Positions 8,017-17,221 of a DNA stretch of 64,000 nucleotides are shown in pieces. Under the pieces are notes generated by a model. It was not told the origin of the DNA. It did no database searches and saw only the letters and a program-made list of their open reading frames with translations. The position numbers and the translations under genes are program-made. The number at the start of each line of letters is the position of its first letter. Position 1 is the first letter of the stretch. The DNA lies in contig CAVSZY010000003.1 of the NCBI GenBank assembly GCA_963732585.1, positions 248,001 through 312,000 on the forward strand. The letters are read 5' to 3'. Source of the DNA: WLMZ01 sp963732585. GTDB taxonomy: Bacteria; Actinomycetota; Acidimicrobiia; Acidimicrobiales; Ilumatobacteraceae.

Positions 8017-8323
8017 GCCGAGCGTATCGGCCCGATGGTCCGCAACTTGAGCGCCAGACCTGGACCCAACCTCAGGGCGCAATCGCCCACTCTGCTCCTG
8101 AGCTTGGAGTTGTTGGCGGCATGTATCTGGAGCTTTGTGGGGTTGATCGGCAGGGCTGGTTGATCACGTTGGCTGAGGCTGGGAGGGTTGTGCGTTGTTG
8201 AACGCGAGGAACCCCTCTCAGCTTCAGTTGGTCGCTGGGTTGTTGAGACGACGCGTGATCGACGGCCGTTGATCGAACTGGAGCGGACATACTGTAGGTC
8301 GGCCCGTACTGGATGCGCTCCTG
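8017..8323. other. Gap without a recognisable gene
   Basis: About 300 bases between a lipoprotein and a SHOCT-domain protein. Short frames exist on both strands but none shows a domain, ribosome site or sensible composition. I see no inverted repeat that would mark an insertion sequence. Confidence 0.4.
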
Positions 8324-8887
8324 CTAACCGAGTAGCTTCGCCTTCTGGGCGCCAAATTCGTCGTCGGTCAGGATCCCTGCGTCTCGGAGCTGAGAAAGCT
8401 CCTTGAGTTGCTCGATGACGCTTGAGGTTGAAGTCGCCGCCGATGAGGTTGACGGTGGCTGGTCAACTGTCAAAGATGGTGGAGGTGGCGGCGGTGAGTC
8501 GCTTGCGGCCGGAGCCTGAGCTTGTTGAACTGGATGAGACCCGAGAATCAGCTGGGTGAGTAATGCCTTGGCCGCTTCGCCGTCGGACTTGTCGATTCGG
8601 AACTCCACTGTGTTGCCGGTGCAGATGACGATCACCTTGTGAAAACGCAACCCATCCTTCGCCATGGTCACACTCGATATTGACTTGATCGGCATCATTT
8701 CAGAGCCGCCAGCCTTGCGTACCCCTGTCTTGAGCAGCGATACTCCCGCTGTGAGCGTTCCTGCGGCCAGACGAGTCAGAGACATGCCACCTGCCTGACC
8801 CCACTCGATCCGATCAACGTAGATATCCACATCAGCGTTCTTGCCGCCGACGTGACTCTTGAAGCTCATCAGTGGTGCGGTTTCCAT
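8324..8887 (-). CDS. SHOCT-domain protein with N-terminal PH-like domain
   Basis: A 187-aa protein. Residues 1-115 look like a bacterial PH-type beta domain: alternating strands including 'IKSISSVTMAKDGLRFHKVI', then 'ICTGNTVEFRIDKSDG' and a closing amphipathic helix 'GEAAKALLTQLIL'. A proline/serine-rich linker (about 120-150) leads to a C-terminal SHOCT motif, 'IEQLKELSQLRDAGILTDDE' followed by 'FGAQKAKLLG', a short two-helix element found at the end of many actinobacterial proteins and thought to mediate oligomerisation. No signal peptide or membrane segment is evident, so it is likely cytoplasmic. The architecture is common but the role is unknown. Confidence 0.75.
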   Translation of the reverse strand: METAPLMSFKSHVGGKNADVDIYVDRIEWGQAGGMSLTRLAAGTLTAGVSLLKTGVRKAGGSEMMPIKSISSVTMAKDGLRFHKVIVICTGNTVEFRIDKSDGEAAKALLTQLILGSHPVQQAQAPAASDSPPPPPPSLTVDQPPSTSSAATSTSSVIEQLKELSQLRDAGILTDDEFGAQKAKLLG

Positions 8888-8978
8888 GGGCGGAGAGTGT
8901 AGCGAGGATCGCTCGCCATGGGCGAGGTAGCCGATGCTCGCAGCGATGGGCGTTCTTCTTGCAAGTGTGCCTGACTAT

Positions 8979-9372
8979 CTACTTCTCAGCGGCAGGTCGG
9001 CCTGGTCTGCGGAGTTGTGCACCATGGTTCGTAAGCTCCCGGCGCATCGTTGTCGGGTCGATCCCATAATCGGCGCATAGACCTGCATCGGTTCACCCGT
9101 CCTGTACCTTTCAGCCGCCTTTGCAACATCGTCGTCCGTCAGCTTTCTGGCGCGTGCTCGGTGATCAACGCCACGGCGTTCAAGATGCAGGAGAACGGTT
9201 TCCGATTGACCCCGAGAGCCATCGCGATCTGCTTGGCGGTTGATCCTGCGACGTACATCTGGACGAGTTGATCCACGTCGGCAGGTTTGAGCCGATTCTG
9301 TCGCTCTGGGCAAGCACCAGACAATGCGGTAGAATTGGTGCGTTGGGTCAGCAATTTTGGGAGTGTCTTCAT
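8979..9372 (-). pseudogene. Tandem HTH protein (copy 3), two frameshifts
   Basis: From ATG 9372 the frame opens MKTLPKLLTQRTNSTALSGA and enters the first HTH ('VDQLVQMYVAGSTAKQIAMA', then LGVNRK). A missing base near 9200 moves the continuation ('TVLLHLERRGVDHRARARKL', then TDDDVAKAAERYRTGEPMQV) into another frame. A second missing base near 9062 moves the end ('IDPTTMRRELTNHGAQLRRP') into a third frame, with a stop at 8979. Restored, it would be about 130 aa with two recombinase-type HTH units, like the intact copy at 5855-6337. Either the gene is dead or the sequence carries two deletions. Confidence 0.6.
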
Positions 9373-9777
9373 GACGCGAGCGAAGTTGTAGGCCAGTTTT
9401 GACTTGCGTGCCTGAAGGTCCACTCCGTCGTTGTCGATTTCACAACGGTCGATTTGTCTGTCCCCGCGGGTCGGGCGGGTTCCGATCAAGCTCCGCTGGC
9501 GTGATCCGGCGGTGCGAGCAGTGCTGCCGTGGCTGTGCCGCGGCTCAGGAGTTGCCATGCGCGGATGTCGGAGTCGCTAATTGAAATCGACGGCGTGGCT
9601 GCCCGTGTGACGGTTCTGCCCAGAACTGGAGCCCGTTGAAGTCCGGTAGGCAGCACCGCAGCCGTGTGCGACGGTATTGCAGAGCAGTCGGCGGTTACCG
9701 CTAGGAGCGTGCTGAGTAATCCGAGGAATCTGGTCGGGGTGCTCGCGTTTGGGGTTGGCGCGTGAAAAAATTGTGGG
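9373..9777. other. Gap upstream of the IS1182 transposase
   Basis: About 400 bases with no supportable gene. It should contain the left end of the IS1182-type element, but I could not match a terminal inverted repeat with the region after 11317, so the element's boundaries are undefined. Confidence 0.35.
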
Positions 9778-11317
9778 GTGCAAGGTTCGTCTGTCGCTGA
9801 TCGTGAGTTTTTGGATGCCGCAGCGTTGTGTGGCCATCTCGTGCGGCCGGGTTCGGTCCACGCGTTTTTGGCTGAGCATCGTCAGCGCTTGTTTCCGGAT
9901 GAGATGTTCGCCGATCTGTTCAGGTCTGGGCGTGGCCGTCCGTCGGTGCCGGCTGACGTTGTGGCGACGGTGATGGTGTTGCAGGCGTTGGAGGGCGTGT
10001 CGGATCGTGAGGCGATGGAACGACTCTCGACGAACATCGCTTGGAAAGCGGCGTGCGGGTTGGCGTTGACTGATGAGGCGTTCCATTCGACGGTGCTGGT
10101 GTTGTGGCGCCGCAAGATCGAGAACTCCGACCGTCCGAAACGGATCTTCGACATCGTTCGCCAAGTGATCGATGAGTGCGGTGTCATCGTCGGGAAGAAG
10201 CGTCGAGTGTTGGACTCGACGGTGCTCGATGATGCGGTCGCCCGCCAAGACACGATCACGATGCTGGTCGCCCAGATCGGTCGGGTCCGCAAACTGATCC
10301 CCGAGATCGCTGGTGTGTACGTGCGTCAGCACAATCTTGCTGGTGGCCGCCCGCCGTGTGATTGGGACGACCCCGCCGACCGGGACCGGTTGGTGTCCGA
10401 ACTTGTTGAGGACGCGAACACTCTCGTGTGGTCGATCGAGGACCTGGTCGATGACGGGTTTGTGCTCACCGATACTCAGACCGACGCGGTTGCTTTGTTG
10501 GCGTTGGTCGCTGGTCAAGACGTCGAACCCGGTGACCGGCCCGGCCAGTGGCGGATCGCTCGGCGCACTGCTGAGGATCGGGTGATCTCGACCGTCGATC
10601 CCGAGTCGCGTCACGCTCATAAAACCCGTCGGTCCTATCGTGACGGTTACAAGGCTCATGTCGCGGCCGAACCCGAAACCGGGTTGGTGACGGCGTGTGA
10701 TCTTGGTGCGGGGAACGTCGGTGACAGCCAAGCCGCACCCGGGCTGATCGCTGAGGAGCCAGCCGGCACCGAGGTGCTCGGTGATAGCGCATATTCCGCT
10801 GGCGAGTTCCGCGACCATCTTGACGAGCGTGGCATGCTCCCGGTCATCAAGCCTCAGCCGTTACAACCAGCAGTGCCGGGCGGGTACACGCTCGATGATT
10901 TCACGATCAACCTCGAAGCCGGGACGGTCACCTGTCCTGAAGGTGTCACCGTGACGATCAAGAACTCGCGGCACGGCCCGGTTCAAGAAGCATTGCGACA
11001 CGTGCCCGGTCCGGTCGAAATGCACGAAAGCGAAAGCCGGGCGCACGATCGTGCTCCACGAACATCACCAGCACCTCGCTGCCGCCCGAGCCCAAGCAGC
11101 CACTGTCGAGTTCGACGAGGTGTATCGCCAGCACCGACCAATGATCGAACGGACCATCGCCTGGCTCGTCAAGGACAATCATCGCCGACTCAGATACCGG
11201 GGGATCGAGAAGAACCAGATCGCCTGGTCACTGCGATGCGCAGCCGTGAACCTGAAACGACTCCTCAAACTCGGGCTCGTCAACGACAACGGTTGGACCA
11301 TCGCAACAGCAGCCTGA
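9778..11317 (+). pseudogene. IS1182-family transposase, frameshifted near the 3' end
   Basis: About 512 aa if restored. The N-terminal part ('LFPDEMFADLFRSGRGRPSV', 'VMVLQALEGVSDREAMERL', 'AWKAACGLALTDEAFHSTVL') and the middle ('RVLDSTVLDDAV', 'VALLALVAGQDVEP', 'STVDPESRHAHKT') match actinobacterial IS1182-family transposases. After 'VTCPEGVTVTIKNSR' the frame is lost because of one extra C near 10970. The remaining frame gives 'ARFKKHCDTCPVRSKCTKAK', a CxxC zinc-ribbon-like insert, and a normal tail ending at 11317 with 'RQHRPMIERTIAWLVKDNHR', where the E is the last catalytic acid of the DDE domain. Start GTG 9778 is the first plausible one. A long open frame on the opposite strand here is an artefact of composition. 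Confidence 0.82.
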
Positions 11318-11647
11318 ACGGTGAGCCGGAACGGTTCTGACGCCACCCACAACGACCTCAAAGCAGGAGACGGGCACAGCCGCACTCATCGACTCGCCCA
11401 GCCCGAAATCCGAACGATCGACCCGGCCCTTCACACCGCCCACGAGAACCCTTACCGGCCACCCCGCCGACCAGCCGCCGCAAAATACCGCTTTGATCAG
11501 CAGGGTCCTAGTGAGGAAGCCCTCGATCGTCGCGAATGTGGTGCCGGGTAACGCCTCAGCGATGGGCGAGATCAGCGTCGCTCTTGCCCTGGTTCAATGG
11601 TCGGTGTCGCAAGCGGCAAGCCGAGCCTCTGTTGCCGAAGGCGGTCG
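11318..11647. other. Gap after the IS1182 transposase
   Basis: About 330 bases. The first part is probably the right end of the IS1182-type element. I found no matching inverted repeat and no gene. Confidence 0.35.
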
Positions 11648-11926
11648 TCACGATGCGAGATACGTCCGAAGCGCGGCGCGAATGATCTCGCTGCTGGTGG
11701 CGTGGTCCTTGATCGCCCGAACACGCAGCGAGTCGTGAAGGTCTGAATCGAGCCGGACAGGGACGAGGCGAGATGGGTTTGGCCCGAGCGCTGGTCGGCC
11801 TCGGCGTCGGATTGCCTCTACGTCGAAGTCCTGGACGGCGACCTCATTCGCGATCGCATCGATCTCCTCGTCCGTCAGGACCCGTCCGGTCGCGGTGATG
11901 TTTGGTGGTGTCTTGGTCATGGTCAC
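11648..11926 (-). CDS. Ribbon-helix-helix (CopG-like) antitoxin
   Basis: A 92-aa protein with an acidic N-terminal half ('LTDEEIDAIANEVAVQDFDV') that probably binds the toxin and a C-terminal ribbon-helix-helix: the strand 'SRLVPVRLDSDLHDSLRVRA' followed by 'IKDHATSSEIIRAALRTYL'. This is the usual actinobacterial antitoxin layout. GTG 11926 overlaps the stop of the upstream toxin frame (GTGA); ATG 11920 has GGAG 5 bases upstream and is an equally good start. Being the second gene of the pair, with the toxin first, is typical of BrnT-type systems. It is intact although its toxin partner is not. Confidence 0.75.
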   Translation of the reverse strand: MTMTKTPPNITATGRVLTDEEIDAIANEVAVQDFDVEAIRRRGRPALGPNPSRLVPVRLDSDLHDSLRVRAIKDHATSSEIIRAALRTYLAS

Positions 11927-12177
11927 TCCGTTGGGTCGGGGAGCAGGGAGTAGAAGGTCGGTCGCAGCGGCATTGCGTGAATGACAAGAAGTCGTCGTCG
12001 GCGAGTACGAGGACGATGAGTTCGAGCAGGTTGCCCGGATTGGTCAGGTCCGATGATCAAGATCTTCGGCGGTTCGGAGTCGGGATCGAGGCCGGCGATC
12101 GCGATGCTGTTCTCGAACGAATGCGTCGTCCGTGCCGAGGTCACGCCGTGCTTGGACGCGGATCGGTGGAGACGCAC
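11923..12177 (-). pseudogene. BrnT-like toxin partner, doubly frameshifted
   Basis: The frame from GTG 12177 gives an 84-aa protein. It is plausible at the start ('SASKHGVTSARTTHSFENSI', 'AIAGLDPDSEPPKILIIGPD') and the end ('LLVIHAMPLRPTFYSLLP'), but the middle is arginine-rich nonsense. Removing one G near 12031 and restoring one base near 11983 yields 'GNLLELIVLVLADDDF', the expected core strands of this toxin family ('GPD..GNLLEL..L.LADD..VIHAMPLR'). The protein made from the DNA as written should be inactive. It is translationally coupled to the antitoxin at 11926. A second, truncated copy lies at 19481-19665. Confidence 0.6.
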
Positions 12178-12440
12178 AGGGTTTAATGTATTACAATATT
12201 CACCGTTCCAGACGCCCATGACCGGAATATCGGCTGTTGAGGATGGTGTCGGTGTCCCGGCGAGCCTGCCAGAGCGGCTCTCTGGTTTGCATGCGCGACG
12301 TCGGCGCCCTCGGTGAAGCGCATCGAGTGGGAACCCTTCGCCGCGCAATGCCGAATCTCGGTGGCGGCCGGGTGCGCATCCCGCATCGGCTCGATTGTGA
12401 GATCAGCCTGGCATAGCTGGTGCCGTCGCACCGGGTGCGC
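12178..12440 (-). pseudogene. Remnants: amidohydrolase fragment joined to an M23-gene repeat fragment
   Basis: Reading right to left, about 12425-12290 encodes 'LTIEPMRDAHPAATEIRHCA' and 'AKGSHSMRFTE', and a shifted frame continues 'REPLWQARRDTDTILN'. Both pieces fit the amidohydrolase-2 (metal-dependent hydrolase) family, so this is a frameshifted internal fragment with neither end present. It then runs directly into a stretch at about 12207-12232 that matches 25 of 26 bases of the M23 peptidase gene near 13971-13996 and encodes 'DIPVMGVWNGE'. The junction shows that two unrelated gene fragments were joined. Nothing here should be functional. Confidence 0.5.
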
Positions 12441-12501
12441 CGCGGCTGGCGATGCTCTATCTATCTGCTGGGCATCGCAGCTCCGGCCCGTATATGGGTT
12501 G

Positions 12502-13269
12502 TCAGACTTGCGAGAGTTCGCAGATCACCGACGTAGGGTCAATCTCAACAATTTTTCCGATGGTCGGGTCGATACGCCACGCCTGCATTGGGCGGACCGT
12601 ACCCCTGCCGTCTTTAGCTAACGCGAGTACATTGAAGTCAGGTTTCCCATCGACTAGACAGTCCCAGCTCACGAGCTGCTGATCAGTTGCGAGTAAAATC
12701 TCGATGGCGTCAACGACGAAAGCGGGCCGTCCGATCCCAGGTCCGGGAGATGTGCCACCAACCTCCGGTCGGATGAGCATCACTGCGAGCGAGGTGGCCG
12801 TCTTTGATCGGTCCGCGAGGTTTATCATTGAAACCCCGTAATTTATGGGCGTGTTGTCGGCCCCCATGACGGCCCCGCCACCGCGGAGATATGAGCCGGG
12901 GGGTAGTGCGATGTTGCCGATGAAGTGTTCTTTGGCGTTTTGGTCAAGCTGGATGATTTGGCCGATGAATTGTGGGGCGAGGTCTCCGGGTTGTAGTGGT
13001 ACCGGGTTTTTGGGTGGCTGCAGGGTCGCTACGGGTAAGGCGATGGTTGTTGTTGTGGGGTCGAACACTGGTTGGGGCAACGTGTTTCCTGGCAGGTCAG
13101 GTTTTTCTGTGACGGGCGACGTGTCGACCGGTTTCGCGTCTGTGGTTGGCGAATCTTGCCCTGTTGGTGAGTCGACCTCATAGGGTGCCGTACCACATCC
13201 GGCAAGCATGACAGCGACCGCGGCAGCCACAAGAGCGGTCACCCGCCGGGGGTTTGGTGTTGTTCGCAT
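12502..13269 (-). CDS. Secreted lipoprotein, function unknown
   Basis: Starts at ATG 13269 with an AAAGGAG ribosome site 6 bases upstream. MRTTPNPRRVTALVAAAVAV, then MLAGC, is a lipoprotein signal peptide with lipobox LAGC. A threonine/proline-rich, disordered stretch follows (about 25-80), then a compact domain of about 150 residues with strands 'QFIGQIIQLDQNAKEHFIGN', 'YGVSMINLADRSKTATSLAV' and 'FVVDAIEILLATDQQL'. Two cysteines near the end ('SWDCLVDGK', 'TSVICELSQ') could form a disulfide. I do not recognise the family. It follows the M23 peptidase in the same direction with 26 bases between them, so the pair may once have been co-transcribed and both act outside the cell. Confidence 0.65.
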   Translation of the reverse strand: MRTTPNPRRVTALVAAAVAVMLAGCGTAPYEVDSPTGQDSPTTDAKPVDTSPVTEKPDLPGNTLPQPVFDPTTTTIALPVATLQPPKNPVPLQPGDLAPQFIGQIIQLDQNAKEHFIGNIALPPGSYLRGGGAVMGADNTPINYGVSMINLADRSKTATSLAVMLIRPEVGGTSPGPGIGRPAFVVDAIEILLATDQQLVSWDCLVDGKPDFNVLALAKDGRGTVRPMQAWRIDPTIGKIVEIDPTSVICELSQV

Positions 13270-14575
13270 CTGGTTCTCCTTTGATCGAGGTTGTCTCAGG
13301 CCACCCATATGTAGTCGTCGTAGGCGTCGGTATCCCAGTCTGCGGGGATGGCGAAATCATTTGACGTGGCCGCCATCTGATGCATGACGCCAGCGGTGCT
13401 CAGCGCATTCGTCATCCACCATTGCACTGCGCCATCCCTGGCCACAACAGCCCGCGAACAGTTACTCGCGTTCCAAGTGCCGCTGTTCCACGGCGAACTC
13501 GTACCCCTTTCCTGGGCGTTGGGGTACGTGTAACCCCAGACGAACGGTGTGTAGCTTGGCCAGGTGCCAAAGCCGTTGGTGAGAAACCACCACAGCTGAC
13601 CGTCGCCCGGCGGTGCGACACCGGTGTTGCTTCCTCTGAGGAGGCCTGGGGTGTCTCCTCCGGAGCAGTCCCAGTTCCCAGCCACGGGTTGATCGGAGGC
13701 CTGCCCGGACAAGAACGGGTTGACGGTTTGTAGATGCCATTGCAGTTGGATGCCGACACGGCGAACGATACCGACGTTGTCGCCGTTGACGCCGTCCCAG
13801 TTACCAGGGATCGGAGTGTCACCCGCTGCTCCCCAGATGACGGTCTGACTCAGCGTCAACGTTGACCAGTTGGGTGCGGTAGTCAGCTTTGTGTTGCTGA
13901 GGAGCCACTCAAGGTTCGCGGTTGCCCGGTTGTAGCGCACTACGCCTGGTGTGTCCTTGCCGTCGCCGTTCCAGTCGCCCATGACCGGAATATCACCGGC
14001 CTGCCCGTAAGCGAATAGCTTCGTCGTGCCACCTGGGTAGTTGTCCCGCGCAAACCACAACCCGTTGAACCCGATTGGTGATTGAGCAGTGAAATACCCG
14101 GACGGCGGGTTCGGCACCGTAGCGATGGGTATTCCGGTCATTTCGGCGTTCACGTTCATATATTTCGGGTTCAAATTGTTGTTGATCAACTCGAAATGAA
14201 CATGCGGTGTACACGTCGTGTGACCGGTGATCCCCATGTAGCCAATCAACTGACCAGTAGCCACATACTCGCCAATACCATCGAGGTTCTGGCCATGCAC
14301 CACATAACTGTCGAGATGCGCATACCTCGTTTCGTAACCGTTTCCATGTGCAATATATACGACCTTGCCGTAGCCGGTTGATGTTAGGCAATTCGTTCCC
14401 TCCGACTGATCCTCCGTCCGCACTACGTACCCGGCGTAGGACGCGTAAACGGGTGTCCCAATGTTTTGAGCTGCGCGTAGATCGTAGCCGTCATGGGCAC
14501 CACCGACCTTGGAAACCATGTACCCATTAATAGGATAGGTGAAGCCGAAATACAGATCAGCCACCGTCGCAGACG

Positions 14576-14583
14576 CAGAAACC
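14576..14583. repeat. Target-site duplication, left copy (ISL3 element)
   Basis: CAGAAACC, repeated exactly at 15973-15980 on the other side of the element. Eight bases is the usual duplication length for ISL3-family elements. Confidence 0.88.
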
Positions 14584-15972
14584 GGCTCAACTGACGCTTT
14601 CGTGGGTGGGTGAGCCGGGGTTGGTGGGTGCACGCCGTGGTCACCGTACGTTTCTGGCTGTTCTACGGTCAGATTCGAAGGGTGGGTCCGCGGCGTGCGG
14701 TTCAAGAAGGTACTCGTTGCGGCGCTGGGGTTGTGCCGCGCCACGGTGATCATGGGCTGGGCGCTCGTCGAGATTGACGGTCGGCGACCGCTGGTCGAGG
14801 TGCAGGTTCGGGCCAAGGTCCGCCGCCGGGGCCGATGCGGACGGTGCGGGGCCGAGGCGTCGTTCTATGACCAGGGCGGTGGCCAGCGCCGGTGGCGGCA
14901 TGTGGATGTCGGTTACGCGACGTGCGAACTGATCGGCACGGCCCGTCGAGTGAAATGCCCGGAGCATGGCCCCACCGTGGCGGCGGTGTCGTGGGCACGG
15001 CACGACTCGGCGTTCACCCGGGCGTTCGAGGACTTGGTCGTGCACGACGCCGTCGTCGGCAACAAACAGGCGGCTGCGGACCGGTATGGGATCTCGTGGC
15101 GGGCGGTCAACGGCATGTGCGTCCGGGTCGCCGAAGAAGCGCTCGGCCGGGTCGACATGTTGCACGGCCTCGTCGCGATCGCCATCGACGAGGTCAAGTA
15201 CAAGCGCGGCCACAAGTACTTGACGATCGTGTGCGATCACTTCACCGGTCGGGTGATCTGGGCCGCGGAAGGCCGCACCAAAGCCGTGGTGGCCAGCTTC
15301 TTCGACGCGCTCGGCCCCGAACGCTCAGCCCAGTTGGGGTTCGTGACCTGCGACGGAGCCGAATGGATCCGCACCGTCGTCACCGCCCGCGCCCCGCAAG
15401 CGGTGATCTGCCTCGACACGTTCCACGTGATCTCGTGGGCCACCGACGCCGTCGATCAGGTGCGCCGGGAGGAATGGAACCGGCTCCGCCAGGCCGGCGG
15501 GCCGCGCTGCGAAGACGGTGAAGGGTCTGCGGTGGGTGCTGCTGCGCAATTGGGAGAACCTCGGCCGCGCCGACAAAGCCGTGTTGCGGGAACTCGCCCG
15601 AGCGAACGGGCGCATGTTCCGAGCGTGGCAACTGAAAGAAGAACTTCGTGAGCTGTTCAGCCTGCCGCTCACCGCAGCCCGCCGCGCGCTGGATGACTGG
15701 CTGCACTACGCCTCACGATCGCAGCTCCCCGCGTTCGTCAAGCTCGCTCGCTCTATCCGCCACTACCGGGCATCGATCGAGAACACGATCGAGTGGCGCT
15801 TGACGAACGGGCTCGCCGAGTCCGTCAACGCTGGAATCGGCCGTCTCCGCGCCAACGCCCGCGGGTTCCACGACCCCAAAGCCTTCATCACCATGATCCT
15901 CCTCGACCGCGGCGGCCACACCCCCAACCTCCCCTGGGCCCGGGCATGACCCACGAGAGCGTCAGTTGTCCC
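14584..15972 (+). mobile_element. ISL3-family insertion sequence, 1389 bp
   Basis: Bounded by imperfect 24-bp inverted repeats: the left end reads GGCTCAACTGACGCTTTCGT and the right end, on the opposite strand, GGGACAACTGACGCTCTCGT, each followed by GGGT; there are three mismatches. The flanks are CAGAAACC on both sides. It carries one transposase gene, oriented opposite to the M23 peptidase gene it interrupts. Confidence 0.88.
14695..15949 (+). pseudogene. ISL3-family transposase, one frameshift
   Basis: About 417 aa when restored. It has the N-terminal zinc-binding region ('GRCGRCGAEASFYDQGGG', then 'RRVKCPEHG'), an HTH ('VGNKQAAADRYGISWRAVNG') and the ISL3 DDE domain: 'AIDEVKYKRGHKYLTIVCDH' carries the first acid, 'FVTCDGAEWIRTVV' the second, and 'ASIENTIEWRLTNGLAESVN' the C-terminal acid region. 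After 'EEWNRLRQAGG' the frame shifts because of one extra G near 15505, and the rest ('AAKTVKGLRWVLLRNWENLG' onward) lies in the next frame to 15949. The element could be inactive now, or the base may be an error. Confidence 0.82.
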
Positions 15973-15980
15973 CAGAAACC
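15973..15980. repeat. Target-site duplication, right copy (ISL3 element)
   Basis: CAGAAACC, identical to 14576-14583. Together the two copies prove a simple insertion into the peptidase gene. Confidence 0.88.
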
Positions 15981-16129
15981 CCAGTCGGATGACCGATTAA
16001 ACCCGATGCGGAAACAGCTAGAACCATCAAAACGAGGGCTTTACGGATTACAGCCATCATCCCCACCTTCTACTTGCCTGCCTTTTCCTGATCATAAACC
16101 CTGTTTCTTTTTTGTCAAGGCAGCGGTAA

Positions 16130-16311
16130 GTAAGCACTCAGGTGGTGGGTAGCCAGGGTGTGGTGGTGTAGATGCGGGCGAGGTTGGTGAGTGTGTTTTG
16201 GGCTTGTTTTTGGCCGGTTTGGATGTAGGAGCGAATGGTGCAGAAGGCGTCGGCGTTGATCGGGTTGGCGAATCGGCCGGCGATCTTGTCGTGGAGCTTG
16301 CACATTCGTAG
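16130..16311 (-). mobile_element. IS66 remnant A, C-terminal end
   Basis: Starts with the IS66 terminal repeat GTAAGCACTCAGGTGGTGGG and encodes the last 58 or so residues of an IS66 transposase ('MCKLHDKIAGRFANPINADA' onward). It is 182 bp long and nearly identical to 16312-16493. It is the outer part of an older IS66 copy into which a second IS66 inserted; the other part is at 19420-19480. Confidence 0.8.
16304..16311. repeat. Target-site duplication, left copy (IS66 element)
   Basis: ATTCGTAG immediately before the inner IS66 left end; the same 8 bases follow its right end at 19420-19427. IS66 elements make 8-bp duplications. Confidence 0.85.
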
Positions 16312-17221
16312 GTAAGCACTCAGGTGGTGGGTAGCCAGGGTGTGGTGGTGTAGATGCGGGCGAGGTTGGTGAGTGTGTTTTGGGCTTGTTTTCGGCCGGT
16401 TTGGATGTAGGAGCGAATGGTGCAGAAGGCGTCGGCGTTGATCGGGTTGGCGAATCGGCCGGCGATCTTGTCGTGGAGCTTGCACATTCGTAGCGAGCGT
16501 TCGGCGTCATTGTTGGTTGCTGGTATGCGGGTGTCATCGAGCAGTCGCAGGATCTGGTCGGCTTGGTCATGGAACCTGCTCGCAAGGTTCCAGGCGGTGC
16601 GGTCTTTGGGGTGCCAGCCATCGTTTTTGCGGAGCCAGGGTGGTGGGCCGGGCGGGATCGTCTCGAACGCAAGGGTGAGGACTTGTTGGTAGCGGCCTCT
16701 CAACACGCCGGCGATGTCCCGCTCGACGTCAGCCTGGCCGACGGCGAGCGCGGCACGGGTGGCGGCTTGGATGTCCCACAGGACTCGACGCATCTGATCG
16801 CACCACGGTTTGTGTTTGTGCCAGGCACCGACATCAACGAGGTGACGATCAAGGTGGGCGTGGCATTGCGCGTGGGCGGCATCGGCGAGTTCTTTGCTGT
16901 CGTAGACGTGGTAGCCGTCGTGCATGATCACCCCGTTGTAGCCAGGCAGCACACCGATCGCCAGGACTGCTTCAAGTCCTCGACTGGCGTGATGTGCCAA
17001 CAAGGTGAGGGTGTCGGTAGAGATCGTGTGCACGGACCCGGTGCCGGTCCCGACGCGGATCGGGGTCTCATCCGCGCAGACCACTGCAACCTGTTTGAGC
17101 AGCACAACCAGTTCCTGAGTGAATGGTGCCAGACGCTGAGCGGCATCGACAGGCCATCCCCCCGTGTCAGGGTGATGTGAGACCACTGGTGTTGTTATAA
17201 GGACCGGGGGGCAGAACAGGA

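Larger units (their letters stand above)
13296..16060 (-). pseudogene. M23 (LytM-type) peptidase with repeat domain, split by an ISL3 element
   Basis: The gene is in two parts. The start (ATG 16060, alternative 16057) encodes a Sec signal peptide, AVIRKALVLMVLAVSASGLI, and runs to the target duplication at 15973-15980. The rest resumes at 14583 and ends at 13296. Removing the IS (14584-15972) and one target copy joins the two in frame as 'HPTGVSASATVADLYFGFTY'. The catalytic domain has the M23 zinc ligands in 'GGAHDGYDL' and 'HVHFEL', with 'RYAHLDSY' between. About 230 residues of repeat-like sequence follow ('GDIPVMGDWNGDGKDTPGVV', 'GDTPIPGNWDGVNGDNVGIV', 'SDQPVAGNWDCSGGDTPGLL'), an FG-GAP/VCBS-like unit probably for substrate binding. 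The split copy lacks a leader on the body, so secretion of an active enzyme is unlikely. Confidence 0.85.

Noticed and set aside
9577..10818. A 413-codon frame on the minus strand
   Set aside because: Antisense to the IS1182 transposase, with biased composition and no motif.
16130..16493. A simple 182-bp tandem duplication or CRISPR-like repeat
   Set aside because: The two copies meet at an IS66 end flanked by ATTCGTAG, so it is explained by one IS66 inserted in another. There are no spacers or short regular repeats.
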